Source: Oscillospiraceae bacterium
GTDB taxonomy: Bacteria; Bacillota; Clostridia; Oscillospirales; Ruminococcaceae
Direction: 5' to 3'
DNA length: 46,579 nucleotides
NCBI GenBank assembly: GCA_017533485.1
Contig: JAFXIC010000044.1
Location: 1 to 46,579 of the forward strand
The translations under genes were made by a program, and so were the position numbers. The notes under the pieces are model-generated. The model did no database searches and had not been told where the DNA came from. It saw nothing but the letters and a program-made list of their open reading frames with translations. This document shows, piece by piece, positions 8,008-16,871 of this stretch. Within the stretch, counting starts at the first letter, position 1. Each line of letters starts with the position of its first letter.

Positions 8008-9168
8008 TTATTTTCCGCAAGCCGCCAGCAGTGCATCTACCTTATCGGTGCGCTCCCATGCAGGCATCAAATCCTCTCTGCCCATATGTCCGTATGCCGC
8101 AAGCTTCCGGTACTGGGGCTTCCGCAGCTCCAGTGTCGCGATAATGCCGGCAGGACGAAGATCAAAACAAGTGCTGACTGCATTCGCCAGCGTCTCGTCA
8201 TCTACCGTACCTGTACCAAAGGTTTCGACAAATACCGATACCGGCTTTGCAACACCAATCGCATATGCAAGCTGTACCTCACAGCGCTTTGCCAGACCGG
8301 ACGCAACAATATTCTTTGCAATATAACGCGTCATGTATGCAGCAGAACGGTCAACCTTCGACGGGTCTTTTCCGGAGAATGCACCGCCGCCGTGACGGGA
8401 ATAGCCGCCGTAGGTATCGACAATGATCTTTCTTCCGGTCAGTCCGCTGTCGCCCTGCGGGCCGCCGATTACAAAACGTCCGGTAGGATTGACAAAAATC
8501 TTCGTGTTCTCATCCATCAGTTCTTCCGGAATGGTCGGGCGGATCACCAGCGAAATCAGGTCTTCCCGAATGGTATCAAGCGACACGGCATCCGAATGCT
8601 GGGTCGATACGACAACCGTATCCACACGCACCGGACGATCATTTTCATATTCCACAGTCACCTGTGTTTTTCCGTCGGGACGAAGATAATCGAGTGTTCC
8701 GTCCTTTCGTACCGCCGTCAGCTTCCATGCAAGCTTATGCGAAAGCGAAATCGGAAGCGGCATCTTTTCGGGTGTTTCATCACAGGCATAGCCGAACATC
8801 ATACCCTGATCGCCGGCACCCTGATCTTCGAGATTATCGAACGCAGAGTCTACGCCCTGTGCGATATCACAGGACTGGCGGTCAATTGAGGTCAGAACCG
8901 AACAGGTCTGGCCGTCAAATCCATATTTCGCACGGTCATAGCCGATGTCAATGATGACCTTACGGGCGATATCCGGGATATCTACCGTCGCAGTCGTGGA
9001 AATCTCACCCATACAGAGCACCATACCGGTTGTACAGCAGGTCTCACAGGCAACGCGTCCCATCGGATCCTGTTCTAAAATCGCGTCCAGAACAGCGTCG
9101 GAAATCTGGTCACAAATCTTATCGGGATGGCCTTCCGTGACCGATTCGGAGGTAAAAAATCGTCTCAT
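8008..9168 (-). CDS. metK: S-adenosylmethionine synthase
   Basis: 386 residues; makes S-adenosylmethionine from ATP and methionine in the cytoplasm as a homotetramer. The N-terminus carries [12 protein letters not shown], with the ATP-binding His14 in GHPDK; the loop [16 protein letters not shown] and the phosphate-binding [19 protein letters not shown] block are both intact. The start is set at 9168: GGAA lies 8 bases upstream, and the next ATG (9174) is only 3 bases from it. A longer frame up to 9210 would run into the riboswitch terminator. The gene is alone and lies under a SAM-I riboswitch, so it should be turned off when its product is plentiful. Confidence 0.98.
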   Translation of the reverse strand: MRRFFTSESVTEGHPDKICDQISDAVLDAILEQDPMGRVACETCCTTGMVLCMGEISTTATVDIPDIARKVIIDIGYDRAKYGFDGQTCSVLTSIDRQSCDIAQGVDSAFDNLEDQGAGDQGMMFGYACDETPEKMPLPISLSHKLAWKLTAVRKDGTLDYLRPDGKTQVTVEYENDRPVRVDTVVVSTQHSDAVSLDTIREDLISLVIRPTIPEELMDENTKIFVNPTGRFVIGGPQGDSGLTGRKIIVDTYGGYSRHGGGAFSGKDPSKVDRSAAYMTRYIAKNIVASGLAKRCEVQLAYAIGVAKPVSVFVETFGTGTVDDETLANAVSTCFDLRPAGIIATLELRKPQYRKLAAYGHMGREDLMPAWERTDKVDALLAACGK

Positions 9169-9195
9169 TTTCATTTTCCTTTCCGTTATTTCATC

Positions 9196-9367
9196 AAAAA
9201 AGCGGCACACTCGTCAGAAACGAATGCCGCCGCTCAGATCTGCATACGTTCCTCATCTTTCGGTGCACTTTTCTTCGCACCGTGGGATTTGGCACCATAC
9301 TCTCTGCATAACAGACAGCGGTTGCCGTGGCTTCACAGGACCCAGTTCCTCCGCCACTCATGATAAG
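9196..9367 (-). ncRNA. SAM-I (S-box) riboswitch before metK
   Basis: Read on the minus strand, the aptamer starts at 9367 with CTTATCATGAGTGGCGGAGG, followed by ACTGGGTCCTGTGAAGCC, CGGCAACC and GGTGCCAA-TCC, and closes near 9251 with GATGAGG, which pairs back to the CTTATC arm. These are the conserved S-box blocks. Downstream, GCGGCACACTCGT (9202-9214) and ACGAATGCCGC (9221-9231) form a terminator hairpin followed on the minus strand by TTTTTT (9196-9201). The expected control is termination when SAM is bound. The ATG of metK lies 27 bases after the T-run. Confidence 0.95.
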
Positions 9368-9376
9368 GCTGAATTT

Positions 9377-9405
9377 ATTATATCAGATTTCCTTCCCTTT
9401 GTCAA
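9377..9405 (-). promoter_or_regulatory. SigmaA promoter of the metK riboswitch transcript
   Basis: On the minus strand TTGACA (9400-9405), 17-base spacer, TATAAT (9377-9382): full consensus. Transcription should start at about 9370, just before the riboswitch. Confidence 0.92.
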
Positions 9406-9516
9406 GTGCTGTCTGCATCCGGATTCCGACAGGACATAAAATAATTCTTTCAATCAAACCGGACGGAATTTTCGCCGTTTCGACACACCTTTTTTCAATT
9501 TTTTTCAGATTCCGTC

Positions 9517-9545
9517 TTGAATTTTGAAAGGGAATATGCTATAAT
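9517..9545 (+). promoter_or_regulatory. SigmaA promoter of cdaA
   Basis: TTGAAT (9517-9522), 17-base spacer ending TGC, TATAAT (9540-9545), so it also has an extended -10. The leader to the ATG at 9599 is about 47 bases. Confidence 0.82.
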
Positions 9546-9598
9546 GAAAGTTGAAATTCAGACGACCTCGTATCATCAGAAGAAAGGAGCGTGGTCAT

Positions 9599-10525
9599 AT
9601 GTTGGATGCCATTCGCAATTATCTCAACGCCTTTTCCAACGTCATTCATTCCATCGGACTGATTGACATTGTCGATATTGTTTTACTGACCTACCTGATT
9701 TATGTTGTCCTGAAAATGATTCGGGAAACCCGTGCAAGCCAGCTCCTGAAAGGTATTCTCCTCCTCGTTGTCGCATACCTCATCAGCGACTTCATCGGAC
9801 TCAAAGCCATCAGCCTGATTACCGGAGAGCTGCTGAGCGTCGGATTCTTAGCGCTCGTTATCATCTTCCAGCCCGAACTTCGGCGTGCACTCGAAAAATT
9901 CGGTCAGACTACCCTACGCTTCTCCCGCCTCCCCTTCTTCGGCCAGCCTGCGGATGCACGCGCTCGCTGGGAACAGACCATCCCGATTCTCTGTGATTCG
10001 GTCGCGGAGCTCTCCCGCACCAATACCGGTGCGCTCATCGTCATCGAACGCAGCACAAGACTCGGGGAACAGATCTCAAATGGTACCCTCGTCAATGCCG
10101 TACCGAGTCTCGAACTCTTCTGTAACATCTTCTATCCGAAAACACCGCTGCATGACGGTGCGGTAATTATGCGTGACGGTATGATTCTTGCAGCAGCCTG
10201 CTTCCTCCCGAAGCCCCAGAAAGAAGAACTCATCGACAAGCACCTCGGCTCCCGTCATCGTGCCGCAATCGGCATGAGCGAAAATTCCGACGCACTGATT
10301 CTTGTCGTTTCCGAGGAAACCGGTCAGATTTCAATCGCTGAGGACGGCAGACTCACCAGAAATTATACAAGAGATTCCCTGAACGAATATCTGACTGCGG
10401 TGCTTCTTCCTGAAATCCCCGAAACACCCTGGAACGGACTCTTCAAGGAACGTGAAAAGACACCCTCCGATCAGAAAAAAACTGATGCGGATTCCCGCAA
10501 AGCCGGAAAGGAGGATGCTTCATGA
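9599..10525 (+). CDS. cdaA: Diadenylate cyclase CdaA
   Basis: 308 residues. Joins two ATP molecules into cyclic di-AMP at the membrane; c-di-AMP controls potassium and cell-wall balance in Gram-positive bacteria. Three hydrophobic helices lie at about residues 15-35, 40-60 and 62-85. The DisA_N catalytic domain follows, with the DGA motif in LHDGAVIMRDG and the RHR motif in GSRHRAAIG; GALIVIER and ALILVVSEETG are further conserved strands. The tail (about 280-308) is charged and disordered. The start is the ATG at 9599 because AAAGGAG lies about 10 bases upstream; a longer frame from 9551 begins almost at the -10 box. It overlaps the next gene by 4 bases (ATGA), as cdaA-ybbR pairs often do. 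Confidence 0.95.
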   Translation: MLDAIRNYLNAFSNVIHSIGLIDIVDIVLLTYLIYVVLKMIRETRASQLLKGILLLVVAYLISDFIGLKAISLITGELLSVGFLALVIIFQPELRRALEKFGQTTLRFSRLPFFGQPADARARWEQTIPILCDSVAELSRTNTGALIVIERSTRLGEQISNGTLVNAVPSLELFCNIFYPKTPLHDGAVIMRDGMILAAACFLPKPQKEELIDKHLGSRHRAAIGMSENSDALILVVSEETGQISIAEDGRLTRNYTRDSLNEYLTAVLLPEIPETPWNGLFKEREKTPSDQKKTDADSRKAGKEDAS

Positions 10526-11955
10526 AACAAAAAATCTCCGGCAACTTTTCTCTCCTTCTTCGGAAGCTGCGAAAGCATATCCATCCACTCCGTCCGTCAA
10601 ATCTGAAGCTGCTGATTTTATCAGGAGCTTGCGCCGTGATTCTCTGGATGTTCATCGCGACAAGGGTGAATACCGGTATCGACATCCATCTCTCCCAGAT
10701 TCCTGTATCTGCCAATATTGCTGGCACACAAGCCGAATCTTATGGTCTGACGCTCCTGACAACCGAAGATGAGCTTCCGGTTGTCCACGCCAATATCTCC
10801 GGTAAACGTACCTCGATCGGTGCGATTTCAAAGGATGATGTGGTTGCATATGTCGATTTCAACAGCGCGTCCGACCGCATCGGTAAGCAAAAACTCCCGA
10901 TCCTCCTGAAAACCCTTGATGGAACACCCCTCGGCAACTACCAGCTTTCTACCAGTGAGGTTACTGTCACACTCGACCGTTTCGATACCATTACCGTACC
11001 GGTGCGTGAGGTGCTGCGGCCGAATCTCAGCTACTCCGATGATGTGAATATCGAATCCATTGACTGTGAACCGGCGGCGGTCGAGATTACCGGCCCCTCG
11101 CTCAGCCTTGCACAGATTGATCATGTCCGCGTCATCGTCCCCGACAGCGAAAAGCTCTTTGAAACGAAAAGCTTCAGCACAACCCAGTATGAGCTGATTG
11201 ACGCCGATAACAATATCATCACCGACAGCTCCCTTCAGACGCATACCCCAAGATTCCTTACAAAGGTTTCTGTTTCCTATACGCATGAGCTTCCGGTTAC
11301 CATCGAGCTTTCGGGTGCGCCCAGCGGCTTCGATACACAGTTCCTCCTCGAACGTATCCGCCTCAACGGAGAATATGTACTTCCGGGATTCGAGGGAAAT
11401 ACCCTCCCGATCGGCATCAAAACTCTGGAATATGCGGATAAGGTATCACTGGACTCGCTCAAGGAAATGTGCATCAAGCGGCTTCCGCTTTCCGCACTCT
11501 CCCTCGGCGAACCGGTCGAGATTTCTGTCGAATTACAGGACGGGTACGAGGATATTTCGAATCTTGGAAAGATCTATCTCTCGCTGGATGATACCGATCT
11601 CGTCGCCGAAACACGCTGGGTCTATACACGCGATATCAAGCCCATCAACAATACCGCCGATTTCGATTATCAGGTTCAGGCAGGCCGTTTTCAGGTTACC
11701 CTCATCGGTTCTGCGGAACAGGTTGCTGAAATCACATCGGATGATATTACCGCAACCATTGACCTGTACAATGACCCGATTACCGAAGTCGGAACCTTCC
11801 CCCGCTCCGTCAGCTTCACCCTGCCGGAAACTGCAAACCGTGTCTGGGTCAGCGGAAGCCCGAAGCTGAATATCACCGCGACAACGGCGCTGGACAAATC
11901 GAATCCGAATGCTTCGTCCGGCACTGCAAACCCCAACCGCCCTGCACAGCCCTGA
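10522..11955 (+). CDS. YbbR-domain protein, CdaA partner (CdaR-like)
   Basis: 477 residues. One membrane helix at about 27-47 (LLILSGACAVILWMFIAT) anchors an extracellular chain of beta-rich YbbR repeats of about 85-90 residues each; successive repeats begin near VNTGIDIHLSQIPV, DTITVPVREVL, ELPVTIELSG and DIKPINNTADF. The C-terminus is a short Asn/Pro/Ser-rich tail. In other Firmicutes the YbbR protein binds CdaA and tunes c-di-AMP synthesis. Here the 4-base overlap with cdaA supports coupled translation. The third gene of the common cdaA-ybbR-glmM operon is absent; a terminator follows 30 bases after the stop. Confidence 0.9.
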   Translation: MKQKISGNFSLLLRKLRKHIHPLRPSNLKLLILSGACAVILWMFIATRVNTGIDIHLSQIPVSANIAGTQAESYGLTLLTTEDELPVVHANISGKRTSIGAISKDDVVAYVDFNSASDRIGKQKLPILLKTLDGTPLGNYQLSTSEVTVTLDRFDTITVPVREVLRPNLSYSDDVNIESIDCEPAAVEITGPSLSLAQIDHVRVIVPDSEKLFETKSFSTTQYELIDADNNIITDSSLQTHTPRFLTKVSVSYTHELPVTIELSGAPSGFDTQFLLERIRLNGEYVLPGFEGNTLPIGIKTLEYADKVSLDSLKEMCIKRLPLSALSLGEPVEISVELQDGYEDISNLGKIYLSLDDTDLVAETRWVYTRDIKPINNTADFDYQVQAGRFQVTLIGSAEQVAEITSDDITATIDLYNDPITEVGTFPRSVSFTLPETANRVWVSGSPKLNITATTALDKSNPNASSGTANPNRPAQP

Positions 11956-11986
11956 TATCAGCCCGCAGCTTCTTTTTTCAACAAAT

Positions 11987-12032
11987 AAAACACGCTTTCT
12001 TCTTTCAGGAAAAGAGGAAAGCGTGTTTTTTG
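11987..12032. terminator. Bidirectional terminator between convergent genes
   Basis: AAAACACGCTTTC (11987-11999) pairs with GAAAGCGTGTTTT (12017-12029). T-runs occur in both directions (TTTTTT on plus at 12025-12031; TTTT plus more on minus), so it can end both the ybbR transcript and the AAA+ ATPase transcript. Confidence 0.9.
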
Positions 12033-12059
12033 ATGATAAGACGATCAACCGGATTCGAT

Positions 12060-13622
12060 TCAGTTCAGCTCAACATCCTGAACATCTTCAATCGTGAGCG
12101 TCGTCAGTGCGGCATTCGTCACCTTCTCAAGCTTTGCAAGACGGTTTGCCTGATTGGTAATCGCGCGCTCATAAAAATTACGGATATCACGGGCATTCGC
12201 AAAGGTTTTCAGATTCAGCCCGCAGCGTTCGACAAAGAATTCGCGTACACAATCCTCTGCCTCCTCGGTCATCTGCATACCGGCTTTCGTACAGATATTC
12301 TTGAAGATATCGAGGAGCTCGTCAGGCATATAATCCTGGAACGTAATAATCTTATTGAAACGGGAACGAAGACCGGGGTTGCTGTCGAGGAATTCCTCCA
12401 TCAGGTCGGAATATCCGGCGACAATTACGATAAAATCATCGCGGTGGTCTTCCATCTCTTTCAGGAGTGTATTCACAGCCTCCTGGCCGAAATCACCCTT
12501 TCCGGTTCCGCTAGTCAGCGCATATGCCTCGTCGATAAACAGTACACCGCCCATCGCTGAGTCAATGACTTCTTTCGTTTTAATCGCAGTCTGACCGACA
12601 TAACCCGATACCAGTCCCGAACGGTCAACCTCAATGAGCTGGCCCTTTTCGAGTACACCCAGACTCTTATAGATGCCGGCAAGAATACGGGCGACTGTTG
12701 TTTTACCGGTTCCGGGATTGCCGAGGAATGCCATATGCAGAGAAATTGCCGACTGGGGCATACCGCGTTCCTCACGCATTTTCCGAACCTTAATGAGATT
12801 GATGAGGCTGTTGAGATCCTGCTTCACCGCTTCCAGTCCCGTCAGCTCATTGAGCTTTTCGAGCTGTTCATCCAGCGTCAGTTCCTCAGCTTCCGATACT
12901 CTTGGTGTATTCTGGTTATTGTTCTGCGCCTGTGCCGCATTGTTCTGCTGGGACTTTGCGGGATTCTGGGATGCAGGCGTAATCGGACGGATACTTGGAT
13001 TCTGCGGTACATTGCCGCTGAAATTCGGATTGCCCTGCGGCGGGTTGCCCCAGGGTGAATTTCCGCCGCCATGGGGATAGATCGGACGATTTGCCATCTC
13101 CTCACGGCGTTTTTGTTCTCTGACCATCGCTTCCCAGTTTGTGATATATTCCATCCGGAAATTCCGCAATGCCAGAACCAGTGCGGATAAATCACGCATC
13201 ACAAACGGATCGGGCTTTCCGCCGCCAAGCGTCATAAAATCAAGACCTGCCTGATTCAGAAATTCGATCAGCGAGAGGCTCATGCCGCCGATCGGCGAGG
13301 TTTCGAGATCCATTTTCAGCAGCGGCATCATCAGGGTAATCACGCTGTCCTTTAGGCTGTACTTGGTGATTCTGCTGCTGACATTAAAGCGGTCGATCTG
13401 TTCTGCGGACATCATATATCCGAGTGCATCATTGATGTAATAGATCTCGTCGGCAGAAATATTACCGTTGCTGCTTCCGAGATAAACGAAAAATTTAAGG
13501 AGCATAAACCGCAGATAATCCTGCATAGTTTTCCCCTGAATAGAAACGGTATAACCGCGTGCTTCACAAGCTTCACAATTCTGATGAATCTGCTGGAGCT
13601 GCGCTGCGACATCCTGCTGCAT
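12060..13622 (-). CDS. CbbX/SpoVK-type AAA+ ATPase with extra N-terminal domain
   Basis: 520 residues. The N-terminal 150 residues are helical; a segment with GNISADEIYYINDALGYM resembles a TerB-like domain. A low-complexity Asn/Gln/Pro/Gly linker covers about 175-240. The C-terminal AAA+ domain has Walker A GNPGTGKT at 301-308, the pore-loop region SGLVSGYVGQTA, Walker B VLFIDEAYAL, and the arginine-finger region GLRSRFN. These features place it in the CbbX/SpoVK group of hexameric remodelling ATPases. It is not a Rubisco activase here, since nothing else points to Rubisco. The target is unknown. AAAGGAGA lies 10 bases before the ATG. It follows tyrS by 46 bases without a visible promoter, so the two are probably co-transcribed. 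Confidence 0.85.
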   Translation of the reverse strand: MQQDVAAQLQQIHQNCEACEARGYTVSIQGKTMQDYLRFMLLKFFVYLGSSNGNISADEIYYINDALGYMMSAEQIDRFNVSSRITKYSLKDSVITLMMPLLKMDLETSPIGGMSLSLIEFLNQAGLDFMTLGGGKPDPFVMRDLSALVLALRNFRMEYITNWEAMVREQKRREEMANRPIYPHGGGNSPWGNPPQGNPNFSGNVPQNPSIRPITPASQNPAKSQQNNAAQAQNNNQNTPRVSEAEELTLDEQLEKLNELTGLEAVKQDLNSLINLIKVRKMREERGMPQSAISLHMAFLGNPGTGKTTVARILAGIYKSLGVLEKGQLIEVDRSGLVSGYVGQTAIKTKEVIDSAMGGVLFIDEAYALTSGTGKGDFGQEAVNTLLKEMEDHRDDFIVIVAGYSDLMEEFLDSNPGLRSRFNKIITFQDYMPDELLDIFKNICTKAGMQMTEEAEDCVREFFVERCGLNLKTFANARDIRNFYERAITNQANRLAKLEKVTNAALTTLTIEDVQDVELN

Positions 13623-13668
13623 AGAACAGTGTCTCCTTTCATGTCATGATTTCGATCGGATCTTCCGA

Positions 13669-14889
13669 TTAGCCGACAATTGCCTTATGGAACACCTTCT
13701 TGCCTTTTTTGAGGATGACCTCGCCTTCCATGGCAATCTGTGCTTTCGGGTCGGTAATCTTTTCGTCGTTTACAGCAACTCCGCCCTGCTGGACAAGTCG
13801 GCGCGCTTCCGAAATCGACGGTGCAAGACCGGCTTTTACGAGAAGCGTCAGCAGTCCGATCGCACCATCGGTCAGTTCTGCTGCGGGGATAACGGTTGTC
13901 GGCATATTCTCACTGTTTCCGGCGCCGGCAAAAATTGCTCTTGCCGCGTCAAGCTGTTTTTGAGCTTCTTCTTCGCCGTGGACGAGCTTTGTCAGCTCGA
14001 ACGCCAGCAGCTCTTTTGCATTGTTGTATGCCTTGCCGCTGTCGAGATGGGCTTCCATCTCCTCCAGCTCCTCGATCGGAACAAATGTCAGCATCTTCAG
14101 GCATTTCATAACATCCGCATCCCCGACATTTCTCCAGTACTGGAAGAAATCATACGGCGAGGTTTTTTCTGCGTCCAGCCATACGGCGCCCTTCTCGGTC
14201 TTACCCATCTTCTTGCCTTCGGAATTGAGCAGCAGCGTAATCGTCATCGCATAGGCATCTTTTCCGAGCTTTTTCCGGATGAGTTCGGTACCGCCGAGCA
14301 TATTTGCCCACTGGTCATCGCCGCCGAACTGCATATTGCAGCCGTAGTCGGTATAGAGCTTATAGAAATCATAGCTCTGCATAATCATATAGTTGAATTC
14401 GAGGAATGTCAGTCCGCGCTCCATACGCTGCTTATAGCATTCAAACGTCAGCATCTTGTTGACGGAGAAGCACGCGCCGACTTCGCGCAGTACATCGACA
14501 TAATTGAGGTTCAGCAGCCAGTCGCCGTTGTTGACCATGAGTGCCTTTCCCTCGGAAAAGTCGATAAAACGGGACATCTGTTTCTTAAAGCATTCGCAGT
14601 TATGGTCGATATCCTCTTTCGAGAGCATCTTTCGCATATCAGACTTTCCCGACGGGTCACCGATCATACCGGTACCGCCGCCGACGAGTGCGATGGGCTT
14701 ATTGCCTGCCATCTGCATCCGCTTCATCAGACAGAGTGCCATGAAATGACCGACGTGCAGCGAATCCGCGGTCGGGTCAAAGCCGATATAGAAAGTTGCC
14801 TTACCGTTGTTAATCAGCTCGGCAATCTCCGCTTCATCCGTTGTTTGTGCAATCAGGCCTCTGCGCTTGAGTTCTTCAAAAACCGTCAT
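13669..14889 (-). CDS. tyrS: Tyrosyl-tRNA synthetase
   Basis: 406 residues, class I. Charges tRNA-Tyr. The nucleotide site carries HVGH (HIGH-type) in [12 protein letters not shown] near residue 45, and the KMSKS-type loop is [23 protein letters not shown] is the tyrosine-binding region. The C-terminal 65 residues form an S4-like RNA-binding domain ([14 protein letters not shown]). The leader is only about 80 bases and has no T-box, unlike many Firmicute tyrS genes, so regulation by uncharged tRNA is not indicated. GGAGT precedes the ATG. The promoter at 14974-15002 serves tyrS and probably the AAA+ gene. Confidence 0.97.
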   Translation of the reverse strand: MTVFEELKRRGLIAQTTDEAEIAELINNGKATFYIGFDPTADSLHVGHFMALCLMKRMQMAGNKPIALVGGGTGMIGDPSGKSDMRKMLSKEDIDHNCECFKKQMSRFIDFSEGKALMVNNGDWLLNLNYVDVLREVGACFSVNKMLTFECYKQRMERGLTFLEFNYMIMQSYDFYKLYTDYGCNMQFGGDDQWANMLGGTELIRKKLGKDAYAMTITLLLNSEGKKMGKTEKGAVWLDAEKTSPYDFFQYWRNVGDADVMKCLKMLTFVPIEELEEMEAHLDSGKAYNNAKELLAFELTKLVHGEEEAQKQLDAARAIFAGAGNSENMPTTVIPAAELTDGAIGLLTLLVKAGLAPSISEARRLVQQGGVAVNDEKITDPKAQIAMEGEVILKKGKKVFHKAIVG

Positions 14890-14973
14890 ATTGTTTTACT
14901 CCTTATCAAAATCAATGATCTTTCAACCTGCAAATTCCGAGTCCTTCTGCTGACTCAAAAGAGATACTTTCTT

Positions 14974-15002
14974 ATTGTACACCATCCGCGTCAAAAAGTC
15001 AA
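14974..15002 (-). promoter_or_regulatory. SigmaA promoter of tyrS
   Basis: On the minus strand TTGACT (14997-15002), 17-base spacer, TACAAT (14974-14979). It lies just after the stop of the zinc-ribbon gene. Confidence 0.8.
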
Positions 15003-15032
15003 TGCTTCGGGAAGGGACGGATATCTTTTCGT

Positions 15033-15503
15033 TCAGAAATAGGGATAGAGCTGTGTAAAGAGGAAGAACGCGACAGCACCGCCAATCACAACACCACGGA
15101 CAATTCTTCCGATGATCGCAGCCTTCTTACAGGGCATTGCAACCTGCGGACGGCGGTCGATATACTGCTTATAGAGCTTCATGCCCTTTCTCGGACGCAG
15201 AAAGCTTTTGATCAGCATTTCACGCGTTACCTTTGCCTGACGATCCATTACGATTTCCTGCGCCCGGCGAATCGCAACCGGATTCAGGACTGTATTGCAG
15301 TGAACGCAGACGCTTGCACCGGACTGGATTTCTCCGCCGCAGTTGCGGCAGAACCGCTTTCCGGCATTCGCCTGACGCACACGCATCTGACGTTCCGCAA
15401 GATTTACAGACTCCTGCTGCTGTTGTGCATAGGCAGACTGCTGCGGCACCGGCTGCTGTACAGGCTGCTGCTGGCCCTGTGTGCCGAACTGATATTCACT
15501 CAT
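15033..15503 (-). CDS. Zinc-ribbon protein with C-terminal membrane helix
   Basis: 156 residues. It opens with a Gln/Pro-rich segment (about 8-35). A double-Cys zinc ribbon follows, CRNCGGEIQSGASVCVHC, with two CxxC knuckles, then a basic amphipathic stretch, and one hydrophobic helix near the end (IVRGVVIGGAVAFFLFTQ), which would make it tail-anchored with the ribbon inside the cell. The function is unknown. The start is the ATG at 15503 because GGAGGGAA lies about 8 bases before it; a frame extending upstream to 15578 would sit inside the amidohydrolase gene. It overlaps the end of that gene by 8 bases, so the two are translationally linked. Confidence 0.75.
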   Translation of the reverse strand: MSEYQFGTQGQQQPVQQPVPQQSAYAQQQQESVNLAERQMRVRQANAGKRFCRNCGGEIQSGASVCVHCNTVLNPVAIRRAQEIVMDRQAKVTREMLIKSFLRPRKGMKLYKQYIDRRPQVAMPCKKAAIIGRIVRGVVIGGAVAFFLFTQLYPYF

Positions 15504-16707
15504 TGCTGAAGTTCCCTCCGTTTCTGATCGCCGCGAGATGGTCTGCTGCGGCATTTCCTGACACGAGCTTTCCGTCAATCATCACCCAAATCGGTTCTGC
15601 TTCCAGGGAAAGCGGATTGGAGTCCGGTGCATAAAGCTGTAAATCGGCATCCAGACCGGCTTGAATCCGTCCGACACGATGTCCGATGCCGACGATATCT
15701 GCTGCCGCAGATGTCAGGGACGCAAGCGCGTCTTCTTCGGACAATCCGCCTTTTTTGGCAATCGCTGCCGACGCCGGAAGATATTCGATCGGAACCTCGG
15801 GATGATCGGTACAGATCGCAATCGGTACGCCTGCTGTTTTCAGACTCGCCGCATTCGCAATCGTCTGACCCCGAAGCTCCGGCTTGCAGCGTGCACCGAT
15901 GAGTGGGCCTACGATTGCCGGAACATTCTGTTTCGCGAGTGTTTCCGCAATGCGGTAGCCTTCGGTCGCGTGAATCAGCACCGGTCTGCACGAAAATTCC
16001 GCTGCAATCCGAAGTGCGGTCGCGATATCGTCTGCACGGTGACAATGGAAAAACGCGAGCTGTTCTCCCCGAAGCAGCGGCAGCAATGCCTCTGATTTCA
16101 GGTCAGGCTCCGGCGGTGTCAGCTCCCGATCGGACTGTGCGGCATCCAGATCTTCCTGATACCGTTTTGCCTTTCGCAGACCCTCACGTAAAATTGCTGC
16201 GGTCGCCATCCGCGTGACAGGTGTTTCATCCCGATGGTCGTACACCACTTTCGGATTCTCACCCAGTGCAAATTTCATGCCGACCTCGGCAATCGCCATC
16301 TCATCGGCAATCGTACCTGCTGTTTTCATCGCAAGAATCGTACCGCCGCATGGATTGGCACTTCCCGGCGACACCAAAACTGTTGTCACGCCGCGCGTCC
16401 GCGCTTCGGAAAAGCATACATCAAAGGGATTCACCGCGTCAATCGCACGCAGATGGGGCATAAAGGGGTCTGTCGCTTCGTTACAGTCGTCCCCTTCGAA
16501 ATCCATGCCGTCCTCGATGATGCCAAGATGTGTATGTGTATCCACAAATCCCGGAAGAAGCAGACCGCCCATTGCGTCGATATCGCCGGGTTCGGGGCTG
16601 CATTCTCCTGCATGGACTGCGGTAATTCTGCCATTCTCAACGGTGACATTCCCCATAAACGGCGGCGCTCCGGTCATCGTCATCAGTATGGCGTGATAGA
16701 TTTGCAT
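15496..16707 (-). CDS. Amidohydrolase-superfamily protein
   Basis: 403 residues. The metal-binding HxH sits in GFVDTHTHLG (about 56-65); a Lys in VGMKFALGEN may be a bridging carboxylated lysine, and later metal ligands are suggested by FFHCHRADD, LIHATEG and ICTDHPE. The C-terminal GLDADLQLYAPDSNP returns to the small beta domain typical of imidazolonepropionase/prolidase-type members. The substrate is not readable. GGGAG lies 8-9 bases before the ATG. First gene of an operon with the zinc-ribbon protein, with its own promoter 36 bases upstream. Confidence 0.85.
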   Translation of the reverse strand: MQIYHAILMTMTGAPPFMGNVTVENGRITAVHAGECSPEPGDIDAMGGLLLPGFVDTHTHLGIIEDGMDFEGDDCNEATDPFMPHLRAIDAVNPFDVCFSEARTRGVTTVLVSPGSANPCGGTILAMKTAGTIADEMAIAEVGMKFALGENPKVVYDHRDETPVTRMATAAILREGLRKAKRYQEDLDAAQSDRELTPPEPDLKSEALLPLLRGEQLAFFHCHRADDIATALRIAAEFSCRPVLIHATEGYRIAETLAKQNVPAIVGPLIGARCKPELRGQTIANAASLKTAGVPIAICTDHPEVPIEYLPASAAIAKKGGLSEEDALASLTSAAADIVGIGHRVGRIQAGLDADLQLYAPDSNPLSLEAEPIWVMIDGKLVSGNAAADHLAAIRNGGNFSNE

Positions 16708-16742
16708 ACTGCAATTCTCCCTTTTTGTTCTGATATGTTACC

Positions 16743-16771
16743 AGTATACCACATATACGCAAAAAACGCAA
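16743..16771 (-). promoter_or_regulatory. Promoter of the amidohydrolase gene
   Basis: On the minus strand TTGCGT (16766-16771), 17-base spacer ending TGG, TATACT (16743-16748). It lies back to back with the RNase Z promoter, 31 bases apart. Confidence 0.65.
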
Positions 16772-16802
16772 GTGCAACCGTATGATTTTTCTGCTCGTTT
16801 CA

Positions 16803-16831
16803 TTGACAAATTCCTGTAAATGGGGTATACT
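16803..16831 (+). promoter_or_regulatory. SigmaA promoter of rnz and following genes
   Basis: TTGACA (16803-16808), 17-base spacer, TATACT (16826-16831). It is likely to drive the five-gene series from rnz to the SGNH hydrolase. Confidence 0.85.
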
Positions 16832-16871
16832 GTATGATAGAATCCCGATACGGAACCGAGAGGAGGAATGA

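Noticed and set aside
9169-9210. MetK start 14 codons further upstream
   Set aside because: That region is the terminator arm of the SAM-I riboswitch, and the ribosome site fits the ATG at 9168.
14890-14973. T-box riboswitch before tyrS
   Set aside because: The leader is only about 80 bases and lacks the T-box sequence and the terminator/antiterminator pair.
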